A program made the position numbers and the translations under genes. Shown here piece after piece: positions 9,613-18,251 of a stretch of 64,000 bases of DNA; within the stretch, counting starts at the first letter, position 1; the number at the start of each line of letters is the position of its first letter. The notes under the pieces are model-generated. The model was given only the letters and a program-made list of their open reading frames with translations, had not been told where the DNA came from and ran no database searches. Source of the DNA: JBBRYB01 sp038238115 (GTDB lineage: Bacteria; Actinomycetota; Actinomycetes; Propionibacteriales; Nocardioidaceae); assembly GCA_038238115.1 (NCBI GenBank), contig JBBRYB010000005.1, forward strand, positions 94,071 to 158,070. The letters run 5' to 3'.

Positions 9613-11009
9613 TGGCGACGGCTCGACGCCGGGCCGGACCGAGGCGCGGCGCGCCCCGCGTGATCGTCGATCCCCCGAGGCTGGTGGCCCGCGACGCCCT
9701 GCGCCTGGTCGACACCGACGACGCCTACCTCAACCTGGCACTTGCGCGGCTGCTCGACGAACGGCGGCTCTCGGGTCGCGATGCGGCCTTCGCGATCGAG
9801 CTGGCCAACGGCACGGCTCGGCTCCAGGGCAGGTACGACGCGATCCTCGACACGTGTGTCGACGCGGGCGCCACGTCGCTGGAGCCGGACGTGCTCGTCG
9901 CGCTGCGCCTCGGCTGCCACCAGCTGCTGGGGATGCGCGTGGCGGCCCATGCCGCCGTCGGGACGAGCGTCGAGCTCGTCCGGCAGGCGGTTGGAGAGCG
10001 GCCGGTCCGGATGGTCAACGCCGTGCTTCGCCGAGTCAGCGCCCGACCCCCGAAGTCATGGCTCGACGACCTGGCCGAGGCGGCGCACGGCGACGAGCTG
10101 CAGCGGTTGAGCGTCGTGCACTCGCACCCTCGCTGGATCGTCGACGCGTTCCTCGCGGCGCTCGGCGACCTGGGCCAGCTCGAACGGCTCCTCGAGGCCG
10201 ACAACGAGCCCCCTGCCGTGACGTTGGTGACCCGCCCGGGCCTCTCGGACGTCTCCGAGCTGGCATCGGCGGGTGCCCGGCCCGGGCGCTGGTCGCCGTA
10301 CGCCGCTGTCCTCGGCGGGGGTGACCCGGGGGCACTGCCTCAGATCCGAGCCGGAACCGCCGGCGTCCAGGACGAGGGATCGCAGCTGGCGGCCTTGGCG
10401 TTGCGTCGGGCCGCCATCGTCGGGAGCGACGCCCACTGGCTCGACGTGTGTGCCGGTCCCGGCGGCAAGGCGACGCTGCTGACCGGGCTGGCGAACGAGT
10501 CGGGCGCACGGCTGGTGGCGGTCGATCGGCAGCCGCACAGGGCCCGACTCGTGCGGTCGGCGCTGCGGGGCTACCCGGGGACCTCTCCCGTCGTCGTGGC
10601 AGACGGAACCAGGCAAGCGTGGCGCGACGCCGCCTTCGACCGGGTGCTCGTCGATGCGCCCTGCTCCGGACTCGGCGCGCTGCGTCGCCGGCCAGAGGCG
10701 CGTTGGCGGCGTACACCCGCTGATGTGAGCGGGCTGGTGCCCCTGCAGCGTGACCTGCTGGGCGCGGCAATCGACTCCGTGCGCGTCGGAGGCGTGGTGG
10801 CCTACGTGACCTGCTCTCCTCACGTCGAGGAGACTCGTGGCGTCGTGGACGCCGTGCTGAACGCTCGAGGCCACGTTCGGGAGGAGGACGTGCGGGCGCT
10901 GCTGCCTGACGTGACACCTGCGGGCGGTGGCCCGCACGTACAGCTCTGGCCGCACCTGCACGGCACCGACGCGATGTTCATCGCCGTGCTGCGCAGGGCG
11001 GAGCACTGA
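9612..11009 (+). CDS. rsmB: 16S rRNA m5C967 methyltransferase (RsmB/Sun)
   Basis: AdoMet-dependent cytosine-5 methyltransferase of 16S rRNA. 465 residues: an N-terminal NusB-like RNA-binding domain (about 20-160), then a Rossmann domain with the AdoMet loop LDVCAGPGGKATLL, the motif IV cysteine in DAPCSGLG (about 350) and the catalytic motif VI cysteine in TCSPHVEE (about 400). ATG at 9612 overlaps the fmt stop; a GTG three bases earlier would add one residue. Part of the def-fmt-rsmB string. Confidence 0.95.
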   Translation: MATARRRAGPRRGAPRVIVDPPRLVARDALRLVDTDDAYLNLALARLLDERRLSGRDAAFAIELANGTARLQGRYDAILDTCVDAGATSLEPDVLVALRLGCHQLLGMRVAAHAAVGTSVELVRQAVGERPVRMVNAVLRRVSARPPKSWLDDLAEAAHGDELQRLSVVHSHPRWIVDAFLAALGDLGQLERLLEADNEPPAVTLVTRPGLSDVSELASAGARPGRWSPYAAVLGGGDPGALPQIRAGTAGVQDEGSQLAALALRRAAIVGSDAHWLDVCAGPGGKATLLTGLANESGARLVAVDRQPHRARLVRSALRGYPGTSPVVVADGTRQAWRDAAFDRVLVDAPCSGLGALRRRPEARWRRTPADVSGLVPLQRDLLGAAIDSVRVGGVVAYVTCSPHVEETRGVVDAVLNARGHVREEDVRALLPDVTPAGGGPHVQLWPHLHGTDAMFIAVLRRAEH

Positions 11010-11076
11010 CGCGACGCGAGCAGTCACGCCTGGTGGAGCGCTGGACCAGGCGCAGCGCTCGAGCCAGGCGAAGCAC

Positions 11077-11082
11077 TAGACT
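11077..11082 (+). promoter_or_regulatory. Candidate -10 element of rpe
   Basis: TAGACT ends 9 nt before the rpe ATG (11092), so transcription would begin at or just before the start codon and the mRNA would be leaderless or nearly so. The same hexamer precedes argC and one rrn promoter in this window. No convincing -35 is seen. The 60 nt before it contain repeated CCAGGCG/AGCGCT words. Confidence 0.4.
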
Positions 11083-11091
11083 GCACGACCC

Positions 11092-11799
11092 ATGGGTATC
11101 CAGATTTCGCCGAGCATACTGTCGGCGGATTTCGCCAACCTCCAGGCCGCGGCCAGCACCGTGCCGAGCGCCGACTGGCTGCATGTCGACGTGATGGACA
11201 ACCACTTCGTGCCCAATCTCACCATCGGACTCCCCGTCGTCGAGGCGCTGGGCAAGGTGGCCTCTCAGCCGATCGACTGTCATCTCATGATCGAGAACCC
11301 CGATCGCTGGGCCCCGGCCTACGTCGAGGCGGGCGCCTCGAGCGTGACCTTCCACGTCGAGGCGTGCGCGGCGCCGGTGCGGCTGGCCCGCGAGCTGCGG
11401 GCGATGACCGCACGGGCCGGGATGGCGCTCAAGCCGGCCACGCCTGTCGAGCCGTATGCTGACCTGCTCTTCGAGCTCGACATGCTGCTCATCATGACGG
11501 TGGAACCCGGCTTCGGCGGTCAGTCCTTCCTCGACCTGTGCCTGCCGAAGATCCGCCGCGCCGCCGACCTCCTGTCCCGCTGCGGAGGTGAGGTCTGGCT
11601 GCAGATCGACGGGGGAGTGTCGCAAGAGACGATCGAGCGGTGTGCCGATGCGGGCGCCGACGTGTTCGTCGCCGGCTCCGCGGTCTTCGGCGCCGATGAC
11701 CCCGACGCGATGATCGCGTCGCTGCGAAGTCTCGCCGAGAGCGCAGGCGGCGGGTCGGGCCGAACAGCTGGCGGGTCGCACAGCGCGGCGGGGGCGTGA
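11092..11799 (+). CDS. rpe: Ribulose-phosphate 3-epimerase
   Basis: Interconverts ribulose-5-P and xylulose-5-P in the pentose phosphate pathway; ribulose-5-P is also a substrate for the riboflavin enzyme RibB encoded downstream. 235 residues, TIM-barrel: [27 protein letters not shown] and [10 protein letters not shown] are diagnostic. The last 20 residues are a Gly/Ala/Ser tail beyond the fold. No Shine-Dalgarno is visible; see the -10 element just upstream. Confidence 0.96.
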   Translation: MGIQISPSILSADFANLQAAASTVPSADWLHVDVMDNHFVPNLTIGLPVVEALGKVASQPIDCHLMIENPDRWAPAYVEAGASSVTFHVEACAAPVRLARELRAMTARAGMALKPATPVEPYADLLFELDMLLIMTVEPGFGGQSFLDLCLPKIRRAADLLSRCGGEVWLQIDGGVSQETIERCADAGADVFVAGSAVFGADDPDAMIASLRSLAESAGGGSGRTAGGSHSAAGA

Positions 11800-11837
11800 C
11801 ATGATGGACGGCGTACGAGTGACACCAACACTCGCGT

Positions 11838-11961
11838 GCTCCGGGGTCGGTGAGATTCCGAACCGGCGGTGACAGTCCGCGAACCGGCCGCAGCCAGCGG
11901 CCGGCTGATCCGGTGGAAATCCGGTACCGACGGTGAGAGTCCGGATGGGAGGATGCACGCC
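11838..11961 (+). ncRNA. FMN riboswitch (RFN element)
   Basis: Contains the conserved blocks in order: GGGGTCGGTGAGATTCCGAA, CCGGCGGTGACAGTCCGCGA, a variable stem, GATCCGGTGGAAATCCGG, and CCGACGGTGAGAGTCCGGAT followed by GGGAGGA. It lies between rpe and ribD and would sense FMN. Downstream, GGGGACG at 11991-11997 can pair with CGTCCCC at 12012-12018, but no U-tract follows. The expression platform is therefore more likely to act on translation of ribD than as a terminator. Confidence 0.95.
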
Positions 11962-12097
11962 GAGCCACTGCCGCCGCGAGGTCCCAGGCGGGGGACGAGC
12001 ACATAGCCGCCCGTCCCCACGACGTCCGGACCGCTCGCGGTGAGTTGAGGCTCGAGGCAGCCCCGGGGTCCGTGACCGGACGAGAGGGGCGACAGCG

Positions 12098-13144
12098 ATG
12101 TTCCGCCCGGGCGAAGCCGCGGCAATGCGTCGCGCCATCGAGCTGGCCCGCACTCCAGGGGTGCCGCTTGGCCCGAACCCGCGCGTCGGTGCGGTGGTGC
12201 TCGACGGCTGCGGTGTTGTGGTCGGCGAGGGCTTCCACGCAGGCGCCGGGACGCCCCACGCGGAAGTCGAGGCACTCGCGCAGGCCGGTAACAAGGCGCG
12301 CGAAGCCACTGTCGTGGTCACGCTTGAGCCGTGCAACCACACCGGCCGCACCGGCCCCTGCGCCCAGGCCCTCGTCGAGGCAGGGGTAAGCCGCGTCGTC
12401 TTCGCCCGGCGGGATGCCACCATCCGCGCGCAGGGCGGCGCTGACGCCCTGCGTGCCGCGGGGGTTGACGTCGAGGAGGAACCGGGCGACGACGCCGCGG
12501 CCATCAACGTCGCCTGGAGTCATGCTCAGCAGCGCGGCCGGCCCTACGTCACGTGGAAGTTCGCGGCCACGCTCGACGGTCGCTCGGCGGCTGCCGACGG
12601 CACGTCGCAGTGGATCACCGGGTCCGAGGCGCGCTCCGACGTCCACCGCCTCCGCGCCGAGTGCGACGCGATCCTCGTCGGCACCCGCACCGTCCTCGCC
12701 GACGACCCCTGGCTCACCGTCCGGGACCCGGCCGGCGCACCGGCGCCGTCACACCGCAAGCCGCTTCGCGCCGCCATGGGACTGAGCCGGCTGCCCGACT
12801 CGGCTCGGATGTTCGACGACGCGGCCCCGTCGCTGCACATCACCACCCGCGATCTTGACGACGCGATGGCGGCCCTGAGCTGGCGCGACTGCCAGCACGT
12901 CTGGCTCGAAGGCGGCCCGACCCTCGCCGCCGCCTTCGTCAAGGCCGGGTACGTCGATCGGATCGTCGCCTACGTCGCCCCCACAGTTCTCGGCGCCGGT
13001 AGCCCTGCCGTCGCGGACCTGGGTGTCAGCACGCTCGCCGACGCTGAGCGGTTCGAGCTCGTCGACGTCGAGCGGCTCGGCGGCGACGTACGACTGACCC
13101 TGCAAGCCAACGACCAGCAGGCGTTCGAGGGGAGGGACAGCTGA
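12098..13144 (+). CDS. ribD: Bifunctional riboflavin deaminase/reductase
   Basis: Deaminates the pyrimidine product of GTP cyclohydrolase II and reduces its ribose with NADPH. 348 residues. The deaminase domain has zinc ligands in HAE (H54, with E56) and PCNHTGRTGPC (C79 and C88). The reductase domain starts near residue 148 with VTWKFAATLDGRSA, then SQWITG and GGPTLAAAF. ATG at 12098, preceded by GAGAGGGG. First gene of the riboswitch-controlled operon; its stop overlaps the ATG of ribE. Confidence 0.96.
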   Translation: MFRPGEAAAMRRAIELARTPGVPLGPNPRVGAVVLDGCGVVVGEGFHAGAGTPHAEVEALAQAGNKAREATVVVTLEPCNHTGRTGPCAQALVEAGVSRVVFARRDATIRAQGGADALRAAGVDVEEEPGDDAAAINVAWSHAQQRGRPYVTWKFAATLDGRSAAADGTSQWITGSEARSDVHRLRAECDAILVGTRTVLADDPWLTVRDPAGAPAPSHRKPLRAAMGLSRLPDSARMFDDAAPSLHITTRDLDDAMAALSWRDCQHVWLEGGPTLAAAFVKAGYVDRIVAYVAPTVLGAGSPAVADLGVSTLADAERFELVDVERLGGDVRLTLQANDQQAFEGRDS

Positions 13145-13869
13145 TGTTCACCGGCATCGTGGAGGAGCTCGGCGAGGTCGTGGAGATGGTCGCGCTGGCC
13201 GACGCCATCCGACTCACCGTGCGCGGGCGGGTCGTCGTGGCCGACGTCGCGGCTGGGCACTCCATCGCCGTCAACGGCTGCTGCCTGACCGTGGTGGACT
13301 CGTCCGACGAGGAGTTCACCGCCGACGTGATGCAGGAGAGCCTCGACAAGACGTCGCTGGGCGCGCTCATTGCCGGCAGCCCCGTCAACCTCGAGCGCGC
13401 CGTCACCGCGCACTCCCGGCTCGGCGGTCACATCGTGCAGGGCCACGTCGACGGCACGGGCCGGATCATCAGCCGGGTGCCCAGCGAGCATTGGGTCGTG
13501 CTCACCATCAGCCTGCCGGGCGAGCTCGCGCGCTATGTCGCCATGAAAGGCTCGGTCGCCGTCGACGGCGTCTCACTTACGGTCAGCGGCATCGCGGCAG
13601 ACCCGGAGCCGGCGTTCGAGGTCAGCCTGATCCCGACCACGCTCGCGCTGACAGTCCTCGGTGTGAAGCAACCCGGTGACCTCGTCAACCTCGAGGTTGA
13701 CGTGCTGGCCAAGTACGTCGAGCGGCTGCTCAGCGACGAAGACAGGCTGGGCGCTCACCGGCTTCCGCCTCGGCAACCCCCATCACAGCACTGGCCGCCG
13801 CGCGAACCCACGCAGCAGCATTCCCCGCCACCGCCCGCGCCTTCACCCGTCAAGGAGACGACCGGATGA
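13144..13869 (+). CDS. ribE: Riboflavin synthase, alpha chain
   Basis: Dismutates two 6,7-dimethyl-8-ribityllumazine molecules to riboflavin. The N-terminus MFTGIVEELG and two lumazine-binding repeats (about 1-97 and 98-195; second repeat contains GHIVQGHVDG) are diagnostic. The family normally ends near residue 200-210; this protein runs to 241 with a Pro/Gln/Ser-rich tail from about residue 205. The tail is apparently dispensable and overlaps the next start by 4 nt (ATGA). Gene naming follows the E. coli usage (ribE/ribC). Confidence 0.95.
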   Translation: MFTGIVEELGEVVEMVALADAIRLTVRGRVVVADVAAGHSIAVNGCCLTVVDSSDEEFTADVMQESLDKTSLGALIAGSPVNLERAVTAHSRLGGHIVQGHVDGTGRIISRVPSEHWVVLTISLPGELARYVAMKGSVAVDGVSLTVSGIAADPEPAFEVSLIPTTLALTVLGVKQPGDLVNLEVDVLAKYVERLLSDEDRLGAHRLPPRQPPSQHWPPREPTQQHSPPPPAPSPVKETTG

Positions 13870-14567
13870 ACCCCCTTACATACCTGCTCGAGCACACCTG
13901 GGTGATCGCCGGGACACCGATCCTTGTCCGCGAGGTCGTCGGCAACGGCTTCGGGCTGGCCAGCGCCGTCTTCGGTATGCGTCGCGTGACCTGGGCCTGG
14001 CCGGTCGGGATGATCGGCAACGTGCTGCTGTTCACCGTCTTCGTCGGCGGTATCTTCGACAAGCCGCAGGTGCACGACCTCTGGGGCCAGGCCGGCCGCC
14101 AGGTGTTCTTCTTCGCCGTCAGCGCGTACGGCTGGTGGCGGTGGCGACGCAGCCAGGCCGCCGGCGGAGCCGTCGACGGCGGGGCGATCACGCCGCGGTG
14201 GGCGGCGTCGGGCGAGCTGCGGGCGATGATCGCGGCCGGCGCGGTGATGATGGCGGTCTTCATCCCGGTGCTGGAGTGGCTGGACTCCTACGGCCCCGTA
14301 CCCGACGCCTGGATCCTTACCGGCAGCGTCCTCGCGACGTACGGCATGGCACGTGGCTATGTCGACTTCTGGTGGATCTGGATCGGCGTCGATGCCGTTG
14401 GCGTGCCCCTGCTCCTGCGCGCGCACTACTACCCGAGCGCGGTCCTCTACGCGGCGTACGGCGCCTTCTGCCTGGCCGGTTTCATGACCTGGTCGCAGGC
14501 GGAGAAGAGGCTGAGGAGCGCACCTGTGGTGTCCGAGGCCGTCGCCGCAGGCGGCTCCCATGTCTGA
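13866..14567 (+). CDS. ribM: Riboflavin transporter of the RibM/PnuC type
   Basis: 233-residue integral membrane protein with about seven hydrophobic segments and the PnuC-family signatures [20 protein letters not shown] and the aromatic [12 protein letters not shown]. PnuC proteins carry nicotinamide riboside. Homologues inside FMN-riboswitch operons of Streptomyces and Corynebacterium (RibM, formerly PnuX) carry riboflavin by facilitated diffusion. Location between ribE and ribBA, with ATGA overlaps on both sides, supports riboflavin as substrate; sequence alone does not settle it. Confidence 0.85.
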   Translation: MNPLTYLLEHTWVIAGTPILVREVVGNGFGLASAVFGMRRVTWAWPVGMIGNVLLFTVFVGGIFDKPQVHDLWGQAGRQVFFFAVSAYGWWRWRRSQAAGGAVDGGAITPRWAASGELRAMIAAGAVMMAVFIPVLEWLDSYGPVPDAWILTGSVLATYGMARGYVDFWWIWIGVDAVGVPLLLRAHYYPSAVLYAAYGAFCLAGFMTWSQAEKRLRSAPVVSEAVAAGGSHV

Positions 14568-15861
14568 GCCCCGGGACCTGCGGCTCGACCCGATCGAACG
14601 GGCCGTCGACGACATCGCCGCAGGGCACGCTGTCGTGGTCGTCGACGACGAGCACCGGGAGAACGAAGGTGACCTCGTCTTCGCGGCGAGCAAGGCGACG
14701 CCCGAGCTGGTCGCCTTCACGGTCCGCTACTCCAGCGGCGTGGTCTGCGTGCCGATGGAAGGCCTGGCCCTGGACCGGCTCGCCATCCCGCTGATGACCC
14801 CGTACAACCGTGAGCGGCTCCGAACGGCGTACACCATCTCCGTCGATGCCCGAGACGGCGTCACCACGGGCATCTCGGCAGCGGACCGGGCCCACACCAT
14901 CCGGGTGCTCGTCGACTCCGCCACCGAGCCCTTCGAGGTCGTGCAGCCCGGCCACGTCTTCCCGCTGCGCTACCGCGACGGCGGGGTGCTTGTGCGGCCA
15001 GGGCACACCGAGGCGTCGGTCGACCTCGCCAGGCTCGCCGGGCTCACACCGGCCGGCGCGATCGCCGAGGTCGTCAACGACGACGGCTCGATGAAGCGTG
15101 GTCACCAGCTGCGGGAGTTCGCCGACGCCCACGGCCTCGCGCTGGTGTCCATCGCCGACCTGGCCAGCTACCGACGTCGCCACGAACGCCACGTGCAGCG
15201 GGTCGCCGAGACGCGGCTGCCGACCGAGCACGGAACGTTCACCGCGCTCGGCTACCGCAGCCTGGTCGACGACTGCGAGCAGATCGCCTTGGTGTGCGGC
15301 GACGTCCGCGGCCCAGACGTACTCGTACGGCTGCACTCCGAGTGCCTGACCGGAGACGTGCTCGGATCGCGACGTTGCGACTGCGGCTCGCAGCTGCGGG
15401 CGGCGCTCGCGGCGGTCAGCGCGGAGGGGCGCGGCGTCGTGGTGTACCTCCGCGGCCACGAAGGTCGGGGCATCGGGCTGCTCCACAAGCTTCGTGCCTA
15501 CACCCTGCAGGACAACGGTCGCGACACCGTCGACGCCAACCTGGACCTCGGGCTCCCAGCCGATGCCCGTGACTACGGGACCGGGGCGCAGATCCTGCAC
15601 GACCTTGACATCACGTCGGTGCGGCTGCTCACGAACAATCCCGACAAGTGCGCCGCGCTCGAGGCCTACGGAGTCTCCGTGAGCGAGCGCATCGGCCTCC
15701 CCGTGCCGGCCCACCACGACAACCGGCGCTATCTCGCCACCAAGCGAGACCGGATGGGACACCACCTCGACGGGCTCGACGACCTCGATGACGTGACGCG
15801 TGTCCCGGCCGCCGAAGCGGTCGGCGGGCGGGCCACACCCGACGCGGGACTGGTCCCATGA
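14560..15861 (+). CDS. ribBA: Bifunctional DHBP synthase / GTP cyclohydrolase II
   Basis: Supplies both precursors of riboflavin. 433 residues. RibB domain (1-210): [14 protein letters not shown] (about 29-42), and the later segment with [10 protein letters not shown]. RibA domain (215-410): zinc ligands C262, C273 and C275 in [18 protein letters not shown], then [14 protein letters not shown] and TNNPDK. The last 30 residues are a loose tail. Overlaps ribM by 8 nt and ribH by 4 nt. Confidence 0.96.
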   Translation: MSEPRDLRLDPIERAVDDIAAGHAVVVVDDEHRENEGDLVFAASKATPELVAFTVRYSSGVVCVPMEGLALDRLAIPLMTPYNRERLRTAYTISVDARDGVTTGISAADRAHTIRVLVDSATEPFEVVQPGHVFPLRYRDGGVLVRPGHTEASVDLARLAGLTPAGAIAEVVNDDGSMKRGHQLREFADAHGLALVSIADLASYRRRHERHVQRVAETRLPTEHGTFTALGYRSLVDDCEQIALVCGDVRGPDVLVRLHSECLTGDVLGSRRCDCGSQLRAALAAVSAEGRGVVVYLRGHEGRGIGLLHKLRAYTLQDNGRDTVDANLDLGLPADARDYGTGAQILHDLDITSVRLLTNNPDKCAALEAYGVSVSERIGLPVPAHHDNRRYLATKRDRMGHHLDGLDDLDDVTRVPAAEAVGGRATPDAGLVP

Positions 15862-16337
15862 GCCGGTCGGGTCGTCCCCAACTGGAAGCCCTCGACGGCC
15901 GCGACCTGCGAGTCGCCATCGTCGCGTCGCGGTGGCACGAGACGGTGATGGACGGGCTCATCGGCGGGGCTCGCCGCGCCCTCGCCGATGCCGGGGTGGA
16001 GTCCAGCAGCACCGTGCGCGCCCCGGGGAGCTTCGAGCTGCCGTTCATCGCCAAGGTTCTCGCCCGGCAGGGATGGCACGCGATCGTCGCCCTCGGCGTC
16101 GTGGTCCGTGGTGGCACGCCGCACTTCGACTACGTGTGCGGCGCGGTGACTGACGGGCTGAGCCGCGTCGCGCTGGACGAGGGCGTGCCGATCGGCTTCG
16201 GGGTGTTGACGTGCGAGGACGACGCGCAGGCGCTGGACCGGGCCGGCCTGGAGGGCTCCCGCGAGGACAAGGGCTACGAGGCCACCCATGCGGCGTTGTC
16301 GACCGCCCTGACGCTCAGGCAGCTCCGCGCCGGCTGA
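15858..16337 (+). CDS. ribH: 6,7-dimethyl-8-ribityllumazine synthase
   Basis: Condenses the products of RibD and RibBA to the lumazine. 159 residues. [13 protein letters not shown] and [15 protein letters not shown] (with the active-site His) are diagnostic, followed by [16 protein letters not shown]. Forms icosahedral or pentameric shells in the family. Last gene of the rib operon; 102 nt then separate it from hisE. Confidence 0.96.
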   Translation: MSRSGRPQLEALDGRDLRVAIVASRWHETVMDGLIGGARRALADAGVESSSTVRAPGSFELPFIAKVLARQGWHAIVALGVVVRGGTPHFDYVCGAVTDGLSRVALDEGVPIGFGVLTCEDDAQALDRAGLEGSREDKGYEATHAALSTALTLRQLRAG

Positions 16338-16439
16338 CGACGCCGCATCGACGCCCGACACGCCGGCAGAGGCGGGCCTTTGGCGGCGCCTCGGCGGGGA
16401 GTCGGGGGTGGGGGAAGGCGGCCGTTAGGCTCTCTGTTG

Positions 16440-16703
16440 ATGAAGACGTTCGATGCGCTGTTCGCGGAGCTTACGGCCAAGGTAGCCGAGCGTCCCACTG
16501 GTTCGGGCACCGTCGCCGCTGTCGACGCCGGGGTGCACACCATTGGCAAGAAGCTGGTCGAGGAGGCCGCCGAGTCGTGGATGGCCGCTGAGCACGAGTC
16601 GAAGGAGCGCACGGCCGAAGAGCTCAGCCAGCTGCTCTACCACGCCCAGGTGATGATGCTCGCCTGCGGGCTCACACTCGACGACATCTACGCCCACCTT
16701 TGA
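16440..16703 (+). CDS. hisE: Phosphoribosyl-ATP pyrophosphatase
   Basis: Second step of histidine synthesis. The 87-residue helical protein has the MazG-like metal site in [14 protein letters not shown] and [12 protein letters not shown] at 16440; TAGGCT at 16426-16431 is placed so that transcription would start at or next to the ATG, which fits the absence of a Shine-Dalgarno and suggests a leaderless mRNA. Followed by hisG, the usual actinobacterial hisE-hisG pair. Confidence 0.95.
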   Translation: MKTFDALFAELTAKVAERPTGSGTVAAVDAGVHTIGKKLVEEAAESWMAAEHESKERTAEELSQLLYHAQVMMLACGLTLDDIYAHL

Positions 16704-16789
16704 CCCGCTGGGCGGGGAGCCGCCCAGCGCCAGTCCAGGGGGACAACCCGCCACATCTCCCGACCGAACTCCGACCGACAGGGCCAGCC

Positions 16790-17635
16790 ATGCTGAAGAT
16801 CGCCGTTCCCAACAAGGGATCGCTCGCCGACCCGGCGGCGCAGATCCTCCGTGAAGCGGGCTACCGGCAACGTCAGGACCGCCGCGACCTGGTGATGACC
16901 GACCGCGCCAACGCTGTGGAGTTCTTCTACCTGCGCCCGCGCGACATCGCGGTCTATGTCGGCGAGGGCACCCTCGACATCGGCCTCACCGGCCGCGACC
17001 TGGTGCTCGACTCCAGGGCACCGGTGATGGAGCGTCTCACGCTCGGCTTCGGTGACTCGCGCTTCTACTTCGCCGGGCCCGTCGGGGGCATCTCGAGCGT
17101 CGAGGAGCTCGAGGGTCGGCGCGTCGCGACGTCGTACGCCGGTCTGCTCGAGGACTTCCTGAAGGAGCGCTCGGTCAACGCCCACGTGGTGCGCCTCGAC
17201 GGGGCGGTGGAGTCGGCGGTCCGCCTCGGCGTCGCGGACGTGGTCGCCGACGTGGTCGAGACCGGCGACACCTTGCAGCAGTCAGGCCTGGAGACGTTCG
17301 GGGAGCCCATCTTGTCGTCCGAGGCCGTCCTCGTGACTCGCGAGGGGGCCGCCGACCCGAGCGGTTTCGGTGTGTTCGTGCGGCGCATCAAGGGTGTGCT
17401 CGTGGCCCGCAGCTACGTGATGATGGACTACGACATCCGGGCCGAGCAGGTCGAGCCGGCCTGCGCCCTTACCCCCGGTATCGAGTCGCCGACCGTGGCC
17501 CCGCTGCGTCGCGAGGGCTGGGTCGCCGTGCGTTCGATGGTGCCGCAGGACGACGCGCAGCGGGTGATGGACGAGCTGTACGACCTTGGCGCGCGCGGCA
17601 TTCTCGTCACCAACATCCATGCCTGCAGGCTCTGA
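16790..17635 (+). CDS. hisG: ATP phosphoribosyltransferase, long form
   Basis: First and feedback-controlled step of histidine synthesis, joining ATP and PRPP. 281 residues, so it carries the C-terminal regulatory domain (about 210-281) that binds histidine. Catalytic part: IAVPNKGSLADPA, DIGLTGRDLVLD and the PRPP loop ADVVADVVETGDTL. ATG at 16790 is 86 nt after hisE. Confidence 0.96.
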   Translation: MLKIAVPNKGSLADPAAQILREAGYRQRQDRRDLVMTDRANAVEFFYLRPRDIAVYVGEGTLDIGLTGRDLVLDSRAPVMERLTLGFGDSRFYFAGPVGGISSVEELEGRRVATSYAGLLEDFLKERSVNAHVVRLDGAVESAVRLGVADVVADVVETGDTLQQSGLETFGEPILSSEAVLVTREGAADPSGFGVFVRRIKGVLVARSYVMMDYDIRAEQVEPACALTPGIESPTVAPLRREGWVAVRSMVPQDDAQRVMDELYDLGARGILVTNIHACRL

Positions 17636-17650
17636 CCCGGGCCTGCCTTC

Positions 17651-18109
17651 ATGGTCGAACCCGTCAACCTTCCGCGCCGCTACCGTCCGCTGGGGGCGCG
17701 CGTCGCGGCGGGAGTTGCGGCCGTCGTGCTCGCCGCCGTCGTCGCGTTCTTGTGGATGATGCTGCCGAGCGGTGTGCGCGACGAGTTCTCGGGCTTCCAG
17801 CGCATCACCTTGATCGCTGTCTTCGCGGCCATGCTCGCCTTGCTGTACGGCATCTTCCGGACGTCAGCGCTGGCCGACCAGCACGGGCTGACGATCACGA
17901 ACGGCTACCACGTACGCCGGCTCGACTGGCCCCAGATCGTCCGAGTCTCGATGTCGCCGCACCGGCCGTGGGCGCTGCTGGACCTCGCCGACGGGACAAC
18001 CGTGTCGGTGATGGCGATCCAGGCCTCCGACGGAGCGCGGGCAGCGCGCTCGGCGCGCGAGCTGGCCGCAGTCCTCATCGAGCACACCCGCACCGACCGC
18101 GACGACTAG
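17651..18109 (+). CDS. PH-domain-like membrane protein
   Basis: 152 residues. Two hydrophobic segments (about 17-37 and 47-66) are followed by a short beta-rich domain (about 70-150) with GLTITNGYHVRRLDWPQI and a DGTTVSVMAI strand, the pattern of the small bacterial PH domains of uncharacterised actinobacterial proteins. ATG at 17651, 15 nt after hisG; this hisG-PH protein adjacency is common in actinobacteria. No enzymatic residues are seen. Function unknown. Confidence 0.75.
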   Translation: MVEPVNLPRRYRPLGARVAAGVAAVVLAAVVAFLWMMLPSGVRDEFSGFQRITLIAVFAAMLALLYGIFRTSALADQHGLTITNGYHVRRLDWPQIVRVSMSPHRPWALLDLADGTTVSVMAIQASDGARAARSARELAAVLIEHTRTDRDD

Positions 18110-18173
18110 ACCTCGCCCGGCGCCGCGACCCCGCCGCGGCGCCCAGCCCCCGACTCGCCGCCGCTCTGCGCTT

Positions 18174-18209
18174 GCCATGTCAACACTGCTTGTACAGAGT
18201 GCACATGGC
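18174..18209. repeat. Dispersed palindromic element, copy 1
   Basis: GCCATGTCAACACTG at 18174-18188 and CAGAGTGCACATGGC at 18195-18209 pair at 12 of 15 positions. Its reverse complement aligns over about 45 nt with the near-perfect palindrome at 46929-46972. It lies between two convergent genes (stop codons at 18109 and 18252), where it could act as a bidirectional terminator or be a REP-like mobile palindrome. Confidence 0.7.
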
Positions 18210-18251
18210 GGATCTGCCGTGGGAACAGGGCGTCTGCCATGGGCGCATTCG

